A DNA stretch of 64,000 bases from Mermis nigrescens (GCA_036768485.1 JAVLUZ010000142.1:20798290-20862289); one strand, 5' to 3'. Numbered from the stretch's first letter, positions 10,875-22,830 are shown. The notes: generated by a model from the letters alone, not told the origin. Numbers and translations are program-made.

Positions 10875-11237
10875 CTAAATTATAAAATAACCAGGGGCTG
10901 TTTTTGCGGGTGGGCAATGATCGCAAGGGCCAGGCTTGCCTCGCTCGCCTTTCGGTCCAGCTTGACCTGGAGGGCCTGAATTTCCGGGAGGACCATCTGG
11001 CCCTGGATCGCCTGAAAAATCATTGGCTGGCGCTGCTTGTCCTGGCTGCCCGTTGGGTCCTGCTGGTCCTGGCTGTCCTGCAGGTCCTGCTGGACCGGGC
11101 AAACCCGATTGACCTGTACCTGGCGTTACTTGTCCAGCGTCTCCAGGAGGACCCTTATCGCCAGCTGGTCCTGCCGGTCCGGGATCACCGGCTTTTCCTG
11201 GTGAACCAGACGGACCACTTGGCGGAGGGGAGGCAGG
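10875..11237 (-). CDS. Collagen exon 6: Gly-X-Y block 2 and C-terminus
   Basis: Acceptor CTTTACAG/CCT in phase 0. Collagen triplets run with two short breaks to [20 protein letters not shown], then [13 protein letters not shown] and stop. The C-terminal CDHCPP...TAPGY motif is characteristic of one group of nematode cuticle collagens. Confidence 0.92.
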   Translation of the reverse strand, partial: PASPPPSGPSGSPGKAGDPGPAGPAGDKGPPGDAGQVTPGTGQSGLPGPAGPAGQPGPAGPNGQPGQAAPANDFSGDPGPDGPPGNSGPPGQAGPKGERGKPGPCDHCPPAKTAPGYFII

Positions 11238-14200
11238 CTGTAAAGTGCATTTAAACGAATCAGCACAGTAGCTTTAATGCATTTAAAAGTTGAATAAACA
11301 TTAATAAATGACAATCATAATAAGGATAAAGTTTATATGATTCAGTTAGGTAACTACCTCACGTGCAAGTCTTAGATTATTTTTATTGCGTTCAAGGCAT
11401 GATGCTTTTTTCTACGCAAGAAAATCGTATAGAAATGTATTATAAATGCTTTAGTGCAAAAATCGCCAGTTCGGAAACATGTTAAAATTTATTTGAAGAA
11501 AAATTACTGACTTCCAACCGCACAGTAGAGCTTTAAGAGAAATCAATTCCCCTCTAGTGTTCTAAGAAGATAAGAGGAAGGATAAAAATTTTCTGCCCTC
11601 GCAAACACAAATCTGACTCGTGGAATCGTATTATCTTGAGTTGAAATGAGTTTGACATTTTTTCAAAAAATCGTATCTTCATATTTTTATCTTCTTTGGA
11701 AAAATCCATTTTCCCAGACTCATATCCGTTAAAAATGGGCCGATAGCACTCTTTTTGTAGCTATGCAGGGGGCACATCTAGTCGAACAGGTCAGGTTTAG
11801 CACAACTAAGCAGATTGATTACAATTTGAGTTTAATTCCTATCTTTTTTAGCTTTTTTTCTTATTTTTTACAACACTACTCCCTACAATTAAACATACGT
11901 TTCTATTGATCATAGGTAGCGCAATAGCGCTACCTAACACTTGGCCATCCTTTTTTCTTATATGTTTATCACAGCGAGTGCGAAATTTGTGTCCCCCTCA
12001 CAGCAACAACGGCACACACCTGGGAGGTGCGGTTTTTTTTATTCAATGGATAATTAAAAAATTCGATGCCTGTTTTTTTTTGTTTACACTCAATGTAAAG
12101 TGTAAACCAAAAATCAAATAATCTGCTGAGGGCCAATTTTTTTTAAATGTTGTTCCCGAGTTGTAGATTACGAATCTGAACCTAGAATTTCCTTACACTC
12201 AATAGTTGTTGCACAAAAATGTAAAGGACACTGGTTTTTTACTCTTTGCGTGTTTTCAGCTTATCTAACTCAATTTTGGTTTCTGTGCAGTCCAATTGGT
12301 TTTATAAGGTAGAGAGTTTAATATCTCAAGTACCTTGTTTTTCTCTTTTAACGCAATATTTCTTGATCTGTGATCGTTTTAGTGTAAAGGCTTCGAGACG
12401 AATAATAAAATTTATTCAGCCACTCCGCTAAGTAGGCGGAACATGCTAATTATGCTTAAAATTTGTCCAAGATTTCTCTGCCAACTTTTTCGGTTATGAG
12501 TAGGGATGAATTAAATAAAATAGAAATAAAGTTACTTTAAAGGGCTACACGTCGAAGCAAGCCGCGTTCGAAAAAACGTAATATTGAGTTCTTTATAGGG
12601 GTGTAAAGTTCGAAATCTGAGGTGTAAAACGAGCGAAAAAACAGGTTGTTTTTCGTATTTTGATTAGTAAATCATATCAAATATTTTGCGGAACATAAGT
12701 TTGGCACATACAAACGTACTACAATCAAACGGCTACAAACTGGCTTGAACCGAATTGATTTACACTCAATGGGGCGTTAGGTTCAGATTTTTGAAGTTTA
12801 CAATGTGGTGGACAGTGGAAAATACGTGTTTGTCCATTTTTTGTTCGCCACTTTCTCTGTTCAGAAGTCGGGCGAGGTCGAATAGGATAAAAATAAATGT
12901 ACTTTCTAAGGGGTACGCGTCACAGCGAATTGCGTTTGTTTACATCAATATTTAGCTTTTTCGGGAGGTGTAAAGTCAAAAAATGGTTGAGTTAAACGTG
13001 TTTCTGTCTTGTTTTTTTCTGCCAAGTTCTGGGTTATGAGTCTGGACATAATCTCAAGTCTAAAAATGAACCAGAAACTAAATGTGATACTCCAATTTGT
13101 TTGCACTCAACAGTGGTGTGAAGGTGGTTTACATCTGATATATATTTTCCTCGGGACATTGTGGAGACCTAATTTTTTCATAAATGTTGATCGTAATATC
13201 AGAATTACGAATCCGACTGAAATTTTCTTTAAACTATGTGTTTGTGTAAAGTTTACACTGCATATTAACTTTAGTTCTAGAGCCTTGCAGAAACTTGATT
13301 TTTTATAAAGTCTAAAAATGTACCAGGAATCAAATGTGAGACGCCAGTTGAACGCATTTGCTTAAACTCAACAGTGATGTAAAGTAGTTTACAAGTGATG
13401 TTTGTTTGTTCTCGGGTTACTGTAGAGACTCAATTTTTTCTTAAATCTTAATCGTAATATCAGAGTAATATTAGAATTACGAATCCGGCTAAGAACTTCT
13501 TCACACTCTGTGGTTGAATAAAGTTTACACTGCATAATAACTTTAGTTCTAGAGCCTTGCGGAAGCTTAATTTTCTTCAAAATGTTCTGCGTAAAATCAG
13601 AATTGGGAATCTGACTGTTAGTTTTCTCTACACCTATAAGTTGTGTAGAGTTTGCACTATTCATTTGTTGTTAATATGTAGTTTATACTTCAAATTTATT
13701 TCACTTCCAAATCTGAGCGTTAGTGTTCCTTACACTTGATATTCGCGTAAAGTTTATGCTGAAAAACTTTGATCTGTTTAAATAATGTAAGGTTGTCTTG
13801 TTTAAAAAGGATAATGCTGATGTCAAGAACAATATTGCTTTCCGCGTTCTTGGACTGCTGTCATTATTGTGGCATGTTACTGTATGTGTTTACTGACTGA
13901 TGTACTCAAATCATGCTAATTAAAAGTAGGGTACTAGCAAAGAAGAATGCTCCGATGGAATAACAAAGATGAATATACTTGGAATTGTGGATTATTAAGG
14001 ATGTAAAAGGAAGGGACTAGGAAAAAGCTACCTAAAGTCGCAAAATCTGCTAAAAAGTACACTTTCTTTAAGCAACACAAAAAATCGAAGTATATTCTGC
14101 GGCTTTTAAAAAAGTGTCTTTTTTAAATAATTTTCAAAGTTTCAGATAAGAGTGTATAAACGAAATCTATAATGGTTACTTTTTTAAATTGCTGGCAAGT

Positions 14201-17200
14201 AGCAACGCTGACTAGCTTCGTATCCTGATTGATAGAAAACTGAGTGGTATTGTATTTAAAGTTGTTTTATTTTGTTATGAGCATTATAGCAAGCAAAGCA
14301 GGGGCCGATTGATTAGTGCACACAATCGTTACGGGCATGCTAGTATACCTACACTTGGTCTGTTTCAAATCAACTTACGCGTTTCCTACTGTTTTAAACC
14401 AACAATTTCTTCAATTGTCTTGGATGCATCGATGTTTGCTATTTCATTCAATTGGCTTAGAAAGACTGTTAGTTTACTCAGTATAATTTTTCATGGCTAC
14501 TGCATAGCTAATGTGCTGCTTTTTCAATCATTTTTATGGTTGAATATTTATTTTAATCTGTTGGCCGCAGAATATACTTCGATTTTTTGCGTTGCTTAGA
14601 GAAAGTGTGATTTTCAGCTGATTTTGCGACTTTAGCTAGCTTTTTCCTAGTTCCCTCCTTTTACACCCTTAATAATCCACAATTTTAAGTATATTCATCT
14701 TTTTTGTTCCATCGGAGCATTTTTCTTTGCTAGTACCTTTCTATTTGATCTTACGTGGAAGCATATACATACATAATTGTAGATTGGAACTCTCTGAATT
14801 ACTTTGCCATCAGGCCCTTTAGGGCCTTTGGGTCCCTTCGGTCCAGCGGCACCAGGCATGCCTGGTTTTCCAGCAGTGCAACTTCTCTGACATGAATCTG
14901 CTGCAGGTGCTGATGAAGAAGAAGTGGAGTTTCCGGAATTTCCTGGTGTGCCAGCAACTCCGGGTGTTCCATCAGCCCCGTTTGGTCCTGGCGATCCCGA
15001 CGGTCCGGGCGGTCCATAACGATACACAATACCTTTTTAAATAAACATAATTTTTAGCTTTTGTTACGATAACTTCAATATTATTTTTATGCGCAGTGCG
15101 TTAACGTAGTGCATACGAATTAAATATTTGATATCAACGATTTCGTTATTGGCCATCTTGTGATAATGTCATAGTACTCAGCCAACCATGAAACCAACAC
15201 CATTACAACCTGACCGGACTTGACTTGACACACCTACCCAGAATAGGAAAATGAAAATTTTTTGTGGCAAATAAGACAGAATGAGGCAAAAAAGATGAAA
15301 ATCTAAAATGCTCTGTAAAATCATCTATAGTTGAGAGCATACATGTAACGGGAGAGTTTGGGGTATCCCCTACTCAAAGTTAGACGTCCCTATATCCCCC
15401 TAGATCACAAAATTTGAAAATTTGTGTCCCCTTCCCAAAGAGTTTTGGAAAAATGATGCGTTTTTTGGCCACTTTTACGTGTATTTTCGGCGTTTTTGAC
15501 GAAAAATTGGAGGTCATTCAGCCAACCCCTAGAAAAGGACGGGAATCCCCACCAGTGTTTTTTTTGTACTCGGCAAAGATTTTTCTCTATGTACAAAGAC
15601 TTTTTGGGACCGTCTTTATTTATGTACCAAGATTTTCCGGGGGACAAAAATTGAAAAAAGTTCTGAAATTCGCAAAGATTTTCGGCGCTTCGCGTCGAAA
15701 TGAGTTATTGTATGTTCTATATATCTTTATAATGGCAGAAATTGCATTTCAAAAGGAAAAATGTCAAATTTTACGGCGCGTCGCGCCGTTTTAAGACAAT
15801 TGTTAGTGATTTATGCCCTTAGAGACCCAGAAATTAGCTAAAATACACTACCAAAAGTCGAACAACTCTGTTTTTACCACACTGAAATCGCTACTGTACC
15901 ATATTATAGTACCCAAAAATTTGTGTGTACAAAATGTACGAAGACTTTTGGGGACCATCTTTGTACATGTACAAACGGACATTGTACAAAAAACACTGAT
16001 CCCCACTTAAAATTTCGAGCCTTTACATGCATGGCTGAAAACAAATTGCACAGCGTGACCGATCAGGAGGGGTGTTAAACGGACTGGGGACTTAATTCGT
16101 CACCTTTTCAGAGTTCAAAATTACCTCAAAGTTGTATAAATACTAAAATTGACATTTAAAATAAAGTTATTTTATAGTTTCTGGTCAATTTCAAGCACTT
16201 TTGAAGACAATGTTCGATTCTCACCCATTTTGACCTTCATTTTGCCTCATTTTCCGTAGGAAATTTCTAATTTTTCCATTCCTGATGGTCATAGACCTCC
16301 AAATTCCCCACGTGCACGTCTGGTCGCGTGACTAAGAGCATAAATTGACGTACAAGGCATTGCAAAATTCCTGTATGAAGATTTTCAACACAGTATAACC
16401 CTGACTGAAAACTTACCCTCATTTGGCATATGTAAATAATGTGCAGAAACACTATCTTTGGATGCAGGAGGCGACTTGATGACCAAATGCTTGTAATTCA
16501 ACGTCATTTACGGCTACCATATTTTTTCTAAATTACGGATTTTTAAGCGATTAATTGCCTAATAGTCTAAATTAGTATGTAATTCGCTAGTTCATTAAAA
16601 ATTTTTATAAAAATTTGCTTATTAAGTCAAAAAATGTCGAAATATTATAATAATAACATTCATACTCACATGATGGTTTTCCATAGGACGAAGGTCCACT
16701 AGCTTCTGGCTGCAGAGGAAATGAAGGCGGCACGGGAAGCGAAGGAGCTGGCGTTTGAGGGGGAGGTGCGATGACTGGTGGAAATGCAGGTAGAGACGCA
16801 GCTGGCAAACTGGGAATTTCGCCATATGCTTGAGGCGCAGGTTGTTGAGCCACGTACTGTTGTTGTTCAACTGGCGCACGAAACACTGTCTGTTGCAGTG
16901 TGTTTTGAAGATCAGGAACAAATACTTGAGCAGCTGGTAAAGACGGAAATTGTACATCTCCTTGGGGAGCAGCCAAAACGTTACTTTGAAAAGCGGGTGC
17001 TGGCTGAAAAGGTAGTGGCCCTTGAGCTTGCGCTGTGGCAAATGGGCAACCTACAGCATTGGGACATCCGATCTGAAAAGCCCCATTCGAAGCTGCTTGC
17101 CGACCTAAGTTTTATGTACTGGGTGCCACATTTATACTCACAACGATGGGTTGCTTTTAGTAGATTAAAATCTGAATATCAACTGCAATCGAAATGATGC

Positions 17201-20200
17201 AGTCATGCCTGATTCTTACATATTTCTGGAGGGTTTTTCATTCTCCATAATGGTCTATGAAATAATGCCGTTTTGAGCGTTTTCAATCACTTTAATTTCT
17301 TACGGCGCTTTGGGCCAAATAGACAGTTTTTGACTATATTATCAAATTTTATCAAATTTTTTTGAAAAATGTGCGTTTTTATAATAGGAAGAAGGAACGT
17401 CGTGATTAAAAAATTGTTTTTTTGGCGCTTCCCATCATTTCTAAGCTAAAAAAGGCATGGTAGAAAAGCACTTTGAGCTGGCTTCTAGAAAGAACCTTAA
17501 AAGGTAGGATTAATTTCTTATTACATGATATCGTATTTTAAAGACTTAATCTTCTTGCGCAAAAAGTTGACTGATATAATTTTTCTTCAAATCGGAGATT
17601 TAATAACATGCCATGAAATCGGAATAAAATTATGAACTTACACGTGGTCCAACTAACTGTTGACCAAATGGCACAGTACCACTTGGCGGTGGTGGAACAT
17701 CAAACAGCACGCGCCTGGCATTAGCACGATTCACAGAAGATTTAATAAATGGTTTATGGTCTAAAAACGACATATTATACGTTGCACAACAAGGGATAAT
17801 TCACTTAATAAATTAGCAAAGTGTACTTAATATCAATTCTTACTCGCGAAAGGTCTGCTATGAGCACATTGGATTAAACAGATAAGTATTCGAACAGTGA
17901 CTCGATTGCTTAATATTGACTTTTTCATTCGTCCTAATCGTTCTAAACCCAAAATAATTAATTCTCCGCATTTTGCATAAGTTATTGTGATCAAAGTTTC
18001 CTAAAATTGTTTTGATAAGACAAATCAGGAGGACTCATCATGTCCGAACCATTCCGGTCATACATTTGCGTTTACAGATTCAGATATTTTAACATGAAAT
18101 ATATTAAAACTCGAATAATAATAATACTCATAAAGGCGAAAGCAATTATGGGTTGCTTACCTAAGATTATCAGTAATTCTATCAATACTTTTGGTGTACG
18201 ATGGTCTATTCAGTCAGACGTAGATACACTGAAGATAATTATGGAGTCTAATCTAGACCCCCCAGAAGAATGAAAGACGAAATTTTATGGAGAAAATATT
18301 GCAAAACTAAGGCCAACAACGGACAAACATTCAAACTATTTGAAAAGGTCATTGAAATCAATCAGAAATTAAACTGTGGTAAGTTCTGCACTTGTTAACG
18401 TTTGTACCAATTTTGAAGAACATCTTAGAGGAAGAAAAAGCTCTCTGGTTCATTTCTAGACCGGACTGACACAACACGGGTCACGTTCTACGATGGGCAC
18501 AAGTCAAATTATGGGGGTTTGATGGCGCGAAATCGCCAAAAATAGCACCAAAGATTCAATTCTAGGAGAAATTCCATGTTATGAAATGAGCATACTTACT
18601 GGCTCTATTAACTGTTGATCGTTTCCGTTTTTGAAATGGCGAAGACTGCATATTAGCTAGTCGAATCCATAACGCCGAATTCTTGTCCTGGAAGACAAAT
18701 GCCAACTTGGCAGGTCAATTGATTAAGCGGAATAGATTAGCGGCAAAGTGTGCCTACATACTTCTCTCATTCCACCCACCTACCTAATCTGTTCCCTTAT
18801 CATTGATTAACAGACTTGATCATGGTCTTTCTGATTTTATGAAATGGTCAGCATGCTCAGAGTTCAACTTTGCAGATGTCATTAAGCCTACAATTAATCT
18901 AATCATTTTATTTACGAAACAGTCTATAAATATATTTACTGCACGAAAATACTAGTGAGAATACTATTCACATAAGAATTACATACATGCCTACATCATA
19001 TATGAAGGTACATAACAGATAATTACACTGGACAACAAATTTTAACTTTTTTTATTCCTTCAGAAAAATTTTAGAATGAATCTAGGTCACTTTTTTGCGC
19101 CGATTTCAAATCTAACTTTTAAATTTTTTTATCACGTCAAGTTCTTGAGGATTTCACATATTAAAATTTATGCGAATCATGGTTTTGTTATAGAAAGCTA
19201 TGCAAATCTAACAGCTAAAATGATAATTTATGGACTCAAAACTGTAAGAATATTGTAATGCAATATTTTTCTTATTTTAATATCCTTGGCGTTGAATAAT
19301 ATGTTTTAGCCTATAAAATTCTATATATAATTTGCATATTAATTGCAGTGTAAAGTTTAAAAAATTAATCATCTAGTTCTACATATTGAGAATATTTAAT
19401 GCTTTCTTAAACCGTTTTATACGCTAATATCGAATCTGTTCTGCGTTTTGCACTAGCACGTCTATTTCTTTAAAAATTTATGTTTTAACATATTGTACAA
19501 ATTTTGCAGTTTTTAGAAATTTCACATTTTTTAACCTTTTGAAAAATGTTTGTAAGTGAAAGAAAAACTTACAATAATTGCCAAGCATTTTTCGGACTAA
19601 TGAAGTAAATTCCAATTTTTTGAAACAGTTAAGAACTCACGAGTTGTCCTGCTTTAACAATGTTGTAATGTTTCAGTCGCATTTGAAAGTTTTTTTTGGA
19701 TTTCTACTCGTTTTGTAAGTGCTCAATTACTTCAAAAACTAAAGTTGCCTGCGCTAAACAAAGAACAAATTTAAAATTAGCGTACAAAATCGTTTAAGAA
19801 ACTATTAAAAATTATTTAGATGCAAGAATATTAAGCTGACAATGAGGATTAAGCTTGCGCAAAAAGCAGATTTAGGATCACATAAAACTGTTTCAGAAGG
19901 AAAATTGTTGTAATTCAGTCTTATAGTACCTAAATACCAAAATAATAATTAGACAATTTGTACCTATATATAAGCAAAGACTTGTACATAGCTCCCAACA
20001 TTTCACGAAGTTAGCACAACTTAGAAAGAATAATTGATAATAAAATTAAAATAAGCTAATAAATAAAATAATAAAAATAATAATAAGAAGAAAATAAAGT
20101 AATCAAAAAGGTTATAATTCTTAAAAACTTTTTGAATTATAATTTTTTCTGTAACATTAAGTAATGCAAATTTTTTATCGCAAACAAGCATAAGTACATC

Positions 20201-20863
20201 ATAAATTTCTGGAAAAATCACTGTTTAATTTTTTTGTGAGCAGCAAAATTAGCTTTCGATTGCGACAATTACTTGTAGGATATGAGATGTAATTTAGGTA
20301 GATGCATGTATACTGATAGGTAACTGAAATCACATCGGGAGAAATCGTCTGAAAATTTTTTTCGAAAAAAGAAGGATTTTTCGCGCGACGAGCATACATA
20401 GGCAGCAAGAAAATTCTGGGGATGGAGGTTGAAATCGCCAATTATTGCCAGAAATTGTCTAAAATATTACTAAAAAATAGAATTCTGGGAATCCACAGTA
20501 ACACAGTAATCTGCGGGGGGTTTCAACTTCTAGGAGTGTATACCCCAAAACCACCCACGCGTGGCGACGAGCCTCCTTGTAACTAATTGTAGGTCTTCGT
20601 AGAGATCTAATATAAGGAATAGAAAGTGAAACAAACATTAATTTTTGAATTATAATGCATGCAAGTGAATATTTACTAACCTGACAGAATAGTGCATCCC
20701 CTCTTAATGACAAATGAGTCCTCACCACAACATCATACGCAAATTGAATCGAAATAACGCACAAAGCTAAAGAAGAGATGCTGAATACGATGGCAAGAAA
20801 AGCAAATCTCCTAAAGGTCTTCAACTCTCTGAGCAACCTCTGCCGTTCGTCACAGTCATACAT
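10875..20863 (-). CDS. Nematode cuticle collagen, six exons, about 461 residues
   Basis: Exons on the minus strand are 20863-20681, 18687-18600, 17760-17642, 17072-16670, 15032-14803 and 11237-10875. All junctions are GT-AG and phases agree (0,1,0,1,0). Product in order: a Col_cuticle_N domain with one hydrophobic anchor (residues about 17-45); a basic RKRS processing site (about 84); a linker rich in Pro, Gln and Ala with a CPNAVGCP cysteine pair; Gly-X-Y block 1 interrupted by a Cys pair (DSCQRSC); Gly-X-Y block 2; and the tail [13 protein letters not shown] near the stop. Such proteins are secreted, cleaved, trimerised and cross-linked into cuticle. At 461 residues it is longer than the usual 300-350. 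Exon 4 has an alternative acceptor (17104, with donor 17644) that also keeps frame and adds about ten residues. Helitron copy 2 lies in intron 5. A 1:1 C. elegans orthologue was not assigned. Confidence 0.9.
11910..14733 (+). mobile_element. Helitron-like element, copy 2, in collagen intron 5
   Basis: The 5' end TCATAGGTAGCGC starts at 11910 after A. The hairpin arms are ATAGGTAGCGC and GCGCTACCTA. The 3' end is CTTTGCTAG at 14733, followed by T. Flanks show no duplication. The body runs colinear with copy 1 and holds no long ORF. It lies antisense to the collagen gene, with its 3' end 70 bases from exon 5. Confidence 0.85.
13934..14733 (+). repeat. Foldback 3' module of Helitron copy 2
   Basis: Inverted arms of about 170 bp start CTAGCAAAG (13934) and end CTTTGCTAG (14733). 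The inner junction AGGGTACTAG is the same as in copy 1. Confidence 0.75.
14803..15032 (-). CDS. Collagen exon 5: Gly-X-Y block 1
   Basis: Acceptor AAAAAG/GT, donor GGCAAA/GTAATT (phase 0). Nine uninterrupted Gly-X-Y triplets start at [13 protein letters not shown] Ser-rich break with DSCQRSC follows, then [20 protein letters not shown]. The open frame beyond the donor reads into the 3' end of Helitron copy 2 (14733), which explains the odd tail of the longer ORF. Confidence 0.88.
15342..16029 (+). mobile_element. MITE with CATGTAACGG ends, interrupted by a hAT MITE
   Basis: The left end CATGTAACGGG and right end CCTTTACATG are inverted. The interior (GGACGTCC-like block, AAAAATTGGAGGTCATTC, TTTCGAGCC) matches copies near 44195-44380 and 55838-56053. 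A 446-bp hAT MITE is inserted at 15553-15998. The superfamily of the outer element was not resolved, because target duplications are unclear. Confidence 0.7.
15553..15998 (+). mobile_element. hAT MITE, CAGTGTTTTTTTTGTAC family, 446 bp, nested
   Basis: Ends are CAGTGTTTTTTTTGTAC and GTACAAAAAACACTG. Perfect 8-bp duplications ATCCCCAC lie at 15545-15552 and 15999-16006. The interior repeats TTTGTACA-rich arms, with GCGCTTCGCG and GCGCGTCGCGCC palindromes. A second copy of almost identical length lies at 33779-34225. Confidence 0.92.
16040..16325 (+). repeat. Dispersed repeat, GCACAGC...CACGTGCATGTCTG family
   Basis: Landmarks in order are GCACAGCGTGACCGATC, TTCTGGTCAATTTCAAGCAC, TTTGCCTCATTTTCCG, TTTTTCCATTCCTG and CCCACGTGCACGTCTG. 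Family members are also at about 27117-27370, 27600-27870, 28040-28300 and 29354-29590, with fragments near 45400-45570 and 51480-51700. Non-coding, about 260 bp; type unknown. Confidence 0.7.
16670..17072 (-). CDS. Collagen exon 4: Cys pair and Pro/Gln-rich region
   Basis: Acceptor TTTTCAG/ATC, donor TCAT/GTGAGT (phase 1). It starts [18 protein letters not shown] and continues as low-complexity Pro/Gln/Ala sequence ending SSYGKPS; the split codon gives Cys. The alternative acceptor at 17104 keeps the frame only if exon 3 ends at 17644. Confidence 0.82.
17642..17760 (-). CDS. Collagen exon 3: proline-rich linker
   Basis: Acceptor TTTTTAG/AC, donor CGT/GTAAGT. It encodes a basic then proline-rich stretch ([20 protein letters not shown]). 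The phase fits exon 2 (A/AC gives Asn). Confidence 0.82.
18600..18687 (-). CDS. Collagen exon 2: processing-site exon
   Basis: Acceptor CTTCCAG/GAC, donor GCCA/GTAAGT (phase 1). It encodes [14 protein letters not shown] followed by [12 protein letters not shown]. The RKR is the subtilisin-like cleavage site typical of the region between the N-terminal domain and Gly-X-Y repeats. Too short to stand out as an ORF. Confidence 0.85.
20393..20563 (+). mobile_element. Short hAT-type MITE, 171 bp, in collagen intron 1
   Basis: It starts CATACATAGGCAGC and ends CCCACGCGTG, with perfect 8-bp duplications GCGACGAG (20385-20392, 20564-20571). Ends resemble the CATACGTGGGCAGC family but the interior differs, so this is a sister family. 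Confidence 0.88.
20681..20863 (-). CDS. Collagen exon 1: cuticle-collagen N-terminal domain
   Basis: Sixty-one codons from the ATG at 20863. The sequence runs from [20 protein letters not shown] through a hydrophobic stretch [18 protein letters not shown] to GDALFCQ. The donor CAG/GTTAGT ends the exon in phase 0. Reading past it runs into a hAT MITE at 20563, so the longer open frame to 20459 is not real coding. Confidence 0.93.
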
Positions 20864-21427
20864 TTTTATCTTGGAAAAAGATGGGAAAATTTCTCGTGAA
20901 AAATTGTAAAATGAGGCAGCATTATTGGCACGCTGATTTCTTGTTTAGTTCTCGCGCCCTAAAATTCACATCGGTGACCAGGCAAGATATGTGCATACAA
21001 ACATAAATGTAACGAGTGCCCTAAATTAGGAAAACGAGTAAAAAATTGTGCCCTATTAAATGAAAATTCGATAACGAAAACAACGAGAGCACGAAATAAA
21101 AATTAGGTGGAAAAAGTTGACCATTTTACCGCAGTGAAATACGAAATGGAAATTTTGATGCAACATGTTGGTTGATCATTTGGTTACTATGAATTTCCGA
21201 ATAGTTTGCGCGAGAAATATCCGAATGGGCAATGCGCATTTGTTAAGGATAGATTATTTCTTCTGTAAAACTACTAAATCATTCTAAGAATTAATGACTT
21301 ACCTACCTGTTCCTCTGAATAGTTTTCGGACCAAATTTTGAATTTTGAAAAATGTATCAAACTTTTGTAACAAGCGTTCTTAGCCTGTTTTGCACATTCC
21401 AAAAAATTTTATTCCAAATATTTATCC
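20864..21427. promoter_or_regulatory. Presumed 5' region of the collagen gene
   Basis: The roughly 560 bp upstream of the collagen ATG up to Helitron copy 3. It is AT-rich with no repeat recognised. A promoter or trans-splice acceptor must lie here or beyond, but no specific site can be named. Confidence 0.35.
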
Positions 21428-22192
21428 ATAGCAAAGAAAAATGCTCCGATGGAACAAAAAAGATGAATATACTTGGAATTGTGGATTATTATGGATGTAA
21501 AAGGAGGGGACTAGGAAAAATCTACCTAAAGTCGGAAAATCTGCTAAAAATCACACTTTCTCTAAGCAACGCAAAAAATCGATGTATATTCTGCGGCCAA
21601 CAGATTAAAATAAATATTCAACCATAACAATGATTGAAACAGCAGCACGTTAGCTATGCAGTAGCTATGGGAAATGATATTAAGTAAACTAACAGTCTTC
21701 CAAGCCAATTGAATGAAATAGCAAACATCGAAGACAATTGAAGACATGGTTGGTTTAAAACAGTAGGAAACGCGTAAGTTGACTTGAAACAGACTAAATG
21801 TAGATACACTAGCATGCCCGAAACGATTGTGTGCACTAATCAATGGGCTCCTGCTTTGCTTGCTATAATGCTCATAACAAAATAAAACAACTTTAAATAC
21901 AATACCTCTTAGTTTTTTATCAATCAGGTGCCAGCAATTTAAAAAAGTAACCTTGATAGATTTCGTTTATACACTCTTATCTGAAACTTCGAACATTATT
22001 TAAAAAAGACACTTTTTTAGAGGCCGCAGAATATACATCGATTTTTTGCGTTGCTTAGAGAAAGTGTGATTTTTAGCAGATTTTCCGACTTTAGGTAGAT
22101 TTTTCCTAGTCCCCTCCTTTTACATCCATAATAATCCACAATTCCAAGTATATTCATCTTTTTTGTTCCATCGGAGCATTTTTCTTTGCTAG
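21428..22192 (-). repeat. Foldback 3' module of Helitron copy 3
   Basis: Inverted arms of about 170 bp run from GCAAAGAAAAATGCTCCGAT (21431) to ATCGGAGCATTTTTCTTTGC (22188), enclosing a loop much like that of copies 1 and 2. Confidence 0.75.
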
Positions 22193-22504
22193 TACACTAC
22201 TTTTAATTAGCGTGATTTCAGTACATCAGTCAGTAAACACAATCAGTAACATGCCACAATAATGACAACAGTCCAAGAACGCGGAAAACAATATTGTTCT
22301 TAACATCAGCATTATCCTTTTTAAACAAGACAACCTTATTGACACCATCCATTTTCAAATTAAAACTCCATTAAGTTATTTCTTCTTAATGTGCAGTTCA
22401 CTTATAATCAAGCACAAATATTTAACCAACGAATTCACATTGCAAATCCTCATTCAATCAATACACAAGTACAATGTGTTGTGACTTTTGAAATTGAAAA
22501 CACC

Positions 22505-22607
22505 CAATTTTCAATTTTCAAATTGAAAATTGGATCAATTTTCAAATTGAAAATTGGGTCAATTTTCAAATTGAAAATTGGGTCAATTTTCAAATTTAAA
22601 ATTGGGT
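22505..22607. repeat. Palindromic 24-bp tandem repeat
   Basis: About four copies of AATTTTCAAATTGAAAATT plus the linker GGGTC, period 24. Each unit is itself a perfect inverted repeat, so the array can form either four small hairpins or longer foldbacks. The spurious peptide FKLKIGS repeated in one frame is a by-product. Confidence 0.85.
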
Positions 22608-22734
22608 GTTTGAATTTGCGATAAAGAAAATAATCAAAAGATAGTCACTTGGTTTATTTAAGCCGAGTAATAAAATAACGACTGTCCACCAATTCCAAAC
22701 TAAACGCGACTAATCTGATCACTATGAAAAAGTT

Positions 22735-22830
22735 TTGAAAAATGAGCTTGCTAAGCGAGAGTTGTAAACCAAGAGAAACTTAAAGTTAAAACCTACCATT
22801 AAATTATTAAGAGAATTATAAAAGATTTTA
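22735..22830 (-). repeat. Inverted partner of the Penelope-like 3' flank
   Basis: This segment (TGAGCTTGCTAAGCGAGAG, then CCTACCATTAAATTATTA) is the inverted counterpart of about 23775-23860, downstream of the GIY-YIG ORF. Opposed terminal copies are common in Penelope-like elements. Confidence 0.7.

Noticed and set aside
10904..11254. Plus-strand ORF of 116 codons rich in Leu and Arg
   Set aside because: It is the complement of collagen exon 6; Gly-X-Y repeats produce long antisense frames.
14695..15027. Collagen-like ORF read as one 110-residue protein
   Set aside because: The true exon ends at 14803; the tail beyond is translated intron and the end of Helitron copy 2.
16622..17041. Second minus-strand ORF overlapping collagen exon 4
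   Set aside because: Shifted frame of the same Pro/Gln-rich exon; the frame ending SSYGKPS joins both neighbours in phase.
16778..17197. Plus-strand ORF of 139 codons
   Set aside because: Antisense of collagen exon 4 and adjoining intron; the minus-strand frame has splice sites and phase agreement, this one has no motif.
20459..20680. C-terminal extension of the collagen N-terminal ORF
   Set aside because: It lies beyond a strong donor site and reads through a hAT MITE (20393-20563).
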